Assembly (NCBI GenBank): GCA_003117195.1
Contig: BDSI01000005.1
Location: forward strand, 1,658,857-1,722,856
Source of the DNA: Eudorina sp. 2006-703-Eu-15
Taxonomy: Eukaryota > Chlorophyta > Chlorophyceae > Chlamydomonadales > Volvocaceae
Length of the DNA: 64,000 bases
Direction of reading: 5' to 3'
In this document: positions 36,899 to 42,800 of the stretch, piece after piece
Layout of the letters: the number at the start of each line of letters is the position of its first letter
Position numbering within the stretch: the stretch's first letter is position 1
Program-made: the position numbers and the translations under genes
Notes under the pieces: generated by a model
What the model was told of the DNA's origin: nothing
Seen by the model: only the letters and a program-made list of their open reading frames with translations
Database searches by the model: none

Positions 36899-39800
36899 AT
36901 ATATATCATATATATCATATATCATATATACACACACGCGCGCGCGTGCACCCAAACCCACTCTATAGTCCGTACACGGGCACAGCCTCACGGGATCGTA
37001 CCCACGGACATGCCTCTTGACGCCTACGGGTCTCTGTACGGCATCTGTACTGCAGGTGGCTGTCCGTACTAGAGGAGGAGTTCTTCCAACAGGGCGACCG
37101 GGAGCGGGAGCTGGGGCTGGCCGTGAGTCCGTTGTTTGACCGGTCAAAGCAGGGCGTCGGCAAGAGCCAGGTAAGCTGCATGACGGGTAATCGCCCGCTG
37201 TCCGAGTTCCGTACCCGCCCGTGGATCCGGTGTCGTGGCGGCTGCCCTGAACCGACTGCAGTACTGCCGCCTGTAAGCCGGGCCGGTCGCGCCTGCGACA
37301 GGTTCTGCGCCACACTTCACTCTTGCGAACTGGCATTAGCCAAATGCGTCTTAAATATGACAATGATACCTTCGGGTGCGACGTAATGTGTAAAAGGCAG
37401 ATAAGCATGTTACGCTCCGCAACCGTCGTACAAGGGACACATCTCTTATGTCTGTGCAAGACACTCTTCGGTGTTCTTTTAACACCTTAATACAAGGACA
37501 TACATATTATGCTTCGCTCCGTTTCCGACCTTACTGATATTAGTAGACTCCTTAGAACTGCGCTTCACATCTCTTCCTCTAGTTCCGAACCGGTGAGTAC
37601 CTTAGAAGATCTTGGGCGGCTAGACACCTAGCTTACAAGTGGTATCGAGTTTCCAGGAATAACTCATCGAGCATAGGGACTAGATATCTTAGTTCACTAT
37701 CGGGCCTTGCCCATCGCTGAGCCGAGGCTTCGCCTCGTGCTCCAGCACCGAGCTTCGGCTCATTTTTGGGCTATTGCCCTTTGCTGGCTTCGGCCTTTGC
37801 TCTGGGCTGCGGCCCTTGCTTTGAGCTTCGGCTCTTTGCTTCGAGCCTCGGCTCATCATCACGTGATGTCCGCCGTCGAGAATCATAAAGATTCTCTTAC
37901 GCACAGCGTGCGTTATTATTGGCGACGGATCATTCGCTTATATTGTGCCATTTCCGATATCCCTGTCCCTCCGCAGGTGAAGCCGGGTGCTTCACGAACG
38001 GTCTTGCAGGGTTGCGCAACGGACTTGGGCGTCGATTTGCCAGAGTCTAAACCACTGGCAGCAGCTTTTCTTCAAGAATTAAAGCAGCATAAAGCCAAAA
38101 TGGATCCTTCTGGCGACGCTCCAATTCCGGAGTTGGATGGCACCGTAAAGGAGCTCAAGACGCAGTTAGACTTCCTTAACCGGGAAGTCCGCTCCTGGGC
38201 TGAGCAACATACAGCGCTTCAAGCCACCGTCGCAAACTTGGATCAATCTTTTAACGGGGTGAAGCTTGAGATTGCCAGCCTCGGAGCTCTCGTCGGGCAA
38301 ATCAACGAGCGCCTTTCTTCACTTCCTCAGCCAGCACCAGCCAACGCAACGGCGGCGGTTGATGCTGATGATCAGATGGAGGAGGAGGAGGGTCAGATCG
38401 CCCAACAGCCGGTTCAGCAGCCGCAGCAGCAGCAGCCGCAGCAGCCCTCGCCGCCAGGAGCGACCCGCCAGCGCACCTTCGGCGCTGGCATCACTGCCCG
38501 GCAGGCGGGAGGCGCAGCGGGCTCTCCTCAGCAGCTGCAGCCGGCCGCACCACACCACGCCACGGGTCCCAGCGGTGGAGGCAGCTTCGCCGAGGTGGTG
38601 GCGGGCGCACATGGCACGCCTGCCCGTATTGCCAGCTTGGACGCCTTCTTAATTCAGTTCAAGCAGGCGAACCTGGCAAGCGCTTTGACCTGGGACGTGG
38701 AGGCTTTCGCCCTATCCGCGGTTGCAGCTTGGAATCGGGAGCTGATCAACCGGAACCTCCCCATCGCGACAGAGGAGGAGAAACTCTACATTCGCGAGGA
38801 TGGCAAGAACTGGGGCCCACTGGGCTCCGCGCGGAGGGAGCGGGAGGCTTCGGGAGACTTCCTGCGCGAACTAGCGGCTCAGCAGGCGCAGCTGCAGCAG
38901 CAGGTGAGTCCACCGGCGGGTGACCCAGTGGATGGGGGTACCGATGCTTCTTTACGGGGCAAAGGGGACGAGAAGGTGAACATAGTTAAGTTCACCGGCT
39001 CTACCAACGGGACCACCATCACTTGCGTGCGCACGTGGTTTGACATGCTCATGCGGTACCTTGCCTTGCGCTGTCGGGATCCAGTTCTCTGGTTCGTGTT
39101 TTACCTTGCGGGCACAGCCCAGGAATGGGGTAACACTTACATGAAGGGCTGGGAGCAGCGCAATGCAAAACCCACGGTAGATCAGCTGCGCCATGATTTC
39201 CTTGTGCAGTTTGACACACCACATCGTCATACCCCGCAAGAAGCACGCCAACGCCTGCACAATCACGAAATCGTTCAGGGGTCTAGCGAACGGGTCCCGT
39301 CTTACATTGCACGCTTTCGCTTGGTGATGCAAGACGCCACGGACATGAACATGACGGACAAAATTTCTTGGTTCCGAAATGGGCTTGTTCGCCGTATGCG
39401 CGAGAAGTGTTGGTACCAGCCTGACGGTTCTCAGTGGACGGACGTTGAGAAACTTATCACTTACGCCGTTTCCGTCGAGGATAGTGTCCTGGCAGGTTCT
39501 CAACACAAGAAGACCCCCGAACTGTCACTGGCTGACACCCCCAACCCCCCCAAACCCCCCAAAACCCCTAAAAATGCCAAGCAGAAAGCTCAGCACGGCG
39601 TCAAGGGAGGCCGCGTGGAGAAATCCAAGTCCCCCGGCCCAGGGCGTGGCAAGGGCAGGGGCGGGCAGGGGCAAGGCGGCCGTGGCAGCGGTGCCGGCAC
39701 GTCCTACCGTCAATATGATAAAAAGAAGACCAGCGGGGCCAGTGGACCTTACTTCGGCTGCCCCGCCTGCGGTTTACTGTGGTTGACGGAAGGGCAATCC

Positions 39801-42800
39801 GAGAAGCACCCGTGCCCCGTGATGAATTAGGGACACGGCTCGCAGCATGAGGGCGGGTTGCACTCAGCAACTGTGCAACCTGAGCATAACCCCGCATATC
39901 CAATCCGTGATCGTGCCCCTTCGGTTGGCGCGTTGAAGCTGTCGCATGGCGAAGCTAGTGATTGGACCAGGCCTATATTTGGCTCACCTTTGCATTCAAA
40001 GCATGCTGATTTGTCGCAATTGGACTGGTCAACGCCGATCTTTACTGGCAATGTACCACAGCGTGTTGTTGAGCAAACGGTTGCTGTTGGGGAAACGTGC
40101 CGTACACTCGCTGACCCTTTGGCGCATGCCGCCAGGGCCGAGCGAAAACGTCCTGATTATCCGTTGTGTGCGCCAGATCGCATGTTCGATCCGGCACTTT
40201 TTGCAAAGGTTCAGGAACAACTCGGAGCAGCGTTTTCGTTTGATGCTGCTTGTAACGAGAAAGGCACGAATGCTCTATGCTCGCGATATGCCACCCCTGC
40301 AACGTTCACAGCAACGGATGTATCAGGGGAAGCCCTCTGGTGTTGCGTCTCGCCACAAGATGTGCGTGCGTTTCAGCAACACTACCACCGATGCAAACGT
40401 GTGAAACCTCACCAGACTAGTGCGGTTTTCGTGGCTCCCAAATGGCCTCATCTCACACGTTATTTCTCACAGCTGCGATATCAGCTTGTGCAGGAATTCC
40501 CAGCCGGCAGTTCACTGTTCGTTTCAGCCAATGCAAAAACGGGGCAGGGCAGGTTACCGTTACCACCCACCCCTTGGCCTGTGCAGTTGTGGTATGACCC
40601 ACCAGCACAAACAGCAGTGTTTCGTTCGATGTCTGGCGGGGACGACAGCCACTCTATGCAGTTCGACTGTCACATCGGATCCAAAACTGGAATTGTTTTG
40701 GTCGACAGCGGGGCTAGGACCCACGGCTCAGCCGACGGGTTTGTGGGTATGAAACTGGTCGAAATGATCGGAATGAAGCCACAGCCTTGCAACACAGCCA
40801 CCGTCAGCCTTGCAAACGGCAACCAGCATCCATTGCTTGGGTCCGTTTCACTTCCCATTCGGGTTGGGCCATTCAGGGACACAGTTCGCCTGTTGGTCAT
40901 GCAGGATGATACAGCCGATGCTCAAATCATCCTTGGCACGGATTGGCTCAAACGCAGGAAAGGTCGCATGTGCTGGGAGACAGACACGCTCTCACTCCAA
41001 AAGGGGGGGAATCGTGTTGTCTTGCGACCCAAATATGCACAGGGCTCCCTCTCAGAGCCGCAGCGTCTCATGAATTGGGTCTCTGCTTGCCTGTGCGCTG
41101 CGACAACAACACCTGTCCTGACACCCAAACAGGGAGCTAGGGCAATCAAAAAGGGTGCGGAAGTCTACATGATGCTGGTTCGGCAAGAAACCGACCCACT
41201 GTCCGCAAACCCAACCCAGCCAACGCTTTTCGCGGCTGATACCGCGGCAGCTCCGGTATCGAACGTTGCAGATGACCTGGTTCCAGAAACCAAACTTCAA
41301 GCCCTTCTTCAGAAATATAATTCTGTTTTTGAAGAGCTGAAAGGCATCTCAGCGGAACGCCCGGGTGTGGGTCATACGATCCCGTTAACCCCTGGCGCTC
41401 AACCGCCCGCGAAGCGGCAGTACCGCTTAACACAGGAGGAAAAGGAAGAATGCAAGAAACACATTGCTGATCTCCTGGCTAAAGGTTTTATTGAACCTAG
41501 CAATTCTCCGTTCGGCGCTCCGGTTATCTTTATTAAAAAGAAGTCGGGCGAGTTGCGGCTCGTTCTCGACTACCGGGCACTTAACCGTATTACGGTCAAG
41601 CGTCATTACCCAATGCCGAATATCCAAGAGCTGTTTGATCAACTTGCTGGTTCTCGAATTTTTAGCTCTATTGATTTACAACAGGGTTATTATCAAATTC
41701 GAATCACCCCGGAAGACGTGCCGAAAACGGCATTTGTCACTCCGTACGGGCAGTTTGCTTTTAAGGTCTTGTGTTTCGGCCTAACAAACGCTCCAGCAAC
41801 GTTTCAGGAAACAATGAATACAATTTTCCGCGATCATGTTGGAAAATTCGTCTTGGTCTACCTCGACGATTTGCTTGTATTCAGTAAAACACCCGAGGAA
41901 CATTTACAACACCTCGAAATCGTTTTGCAAATCCTGCAGAAACACGATTTTAAGGCTAAATTACCAAAGTGCGACTTCAATAAAGCGGAATTGAAGTTTT
42001 TGGGGCACGTGGTTGGCCGCGACGGCCTGAAGGTCGACGCTGATAAAGTCCGAGTTATACGTGAGTGGAAAACGCCTACTAATGTACGCGCACTCCGTAG
42101 CTTTCTTGGATTAGCCAACTATTTCAGGAGGTTCCTGCAAGGGTATTCCTCCCTCGTTGCCCCCTTGACAGCCCTGACGAGCGACAAAACCCCCTGGCAT
42201 TGGCGAGACGAATGTCAAGAGGCTTTTGAAGGTGTCAAGTACGCACTTACCAATGCACCAGTGTTGGTACTGCCTGATCTTTCGAAACCATTCGAAGTGT
42301 GGTCCGATGCTTCTCTTTACGGAACGGGTGCCGTCCTCATGCAGGAAGGCAGAGCAATTGCTTACCTCAGTCATAGATTTTCTACTGCTGAGCGCAATTA
42401 CACTACCACCGACCAGGAAGCGTTAGGGGTCATTCGCGCATTACAGGAATGGCGCTGCTACCTCGAGGGAGCGCCTGATGTTACAGTCGTGACTGACCAC
42501 CAACCCCTTACGTACCTGGAATCGCTTCGAGCTCATGGCCTGCTCTCGCGTCGCCAAGCTCGGTGGATCTCGTTCCTCCAAGACCAAAAGGTTACTTGGA
42601 ACTATCGGCCAGGCAGAATCAACGTGGCGGACCCAATTAGCCGGGTGTTCGAACATGACTTGGATGGGTCAAGTTCAACCTCGGGTCAGCCTAGTCAGCC
42701 TCAGGTTGCATTGTTAACTCGCGCTGTTGTCAGCTCTGATCTACGGAAGCGGATCATTGCTGGTTATAGACTAGATCCCTGGTTTAAACAGCGTAAGAAG

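Noticed and set aside
36591..36968. Poly-Ile/Tyr protein
   Set aside because: Translation of the TA microsatellite, not coding.
37707..37865. Upstream 53-codon extension of gag
   Set aside because: It opens only at a TTG and is translated from the hairpin array. The ATG at 37866 is the first plausible start.
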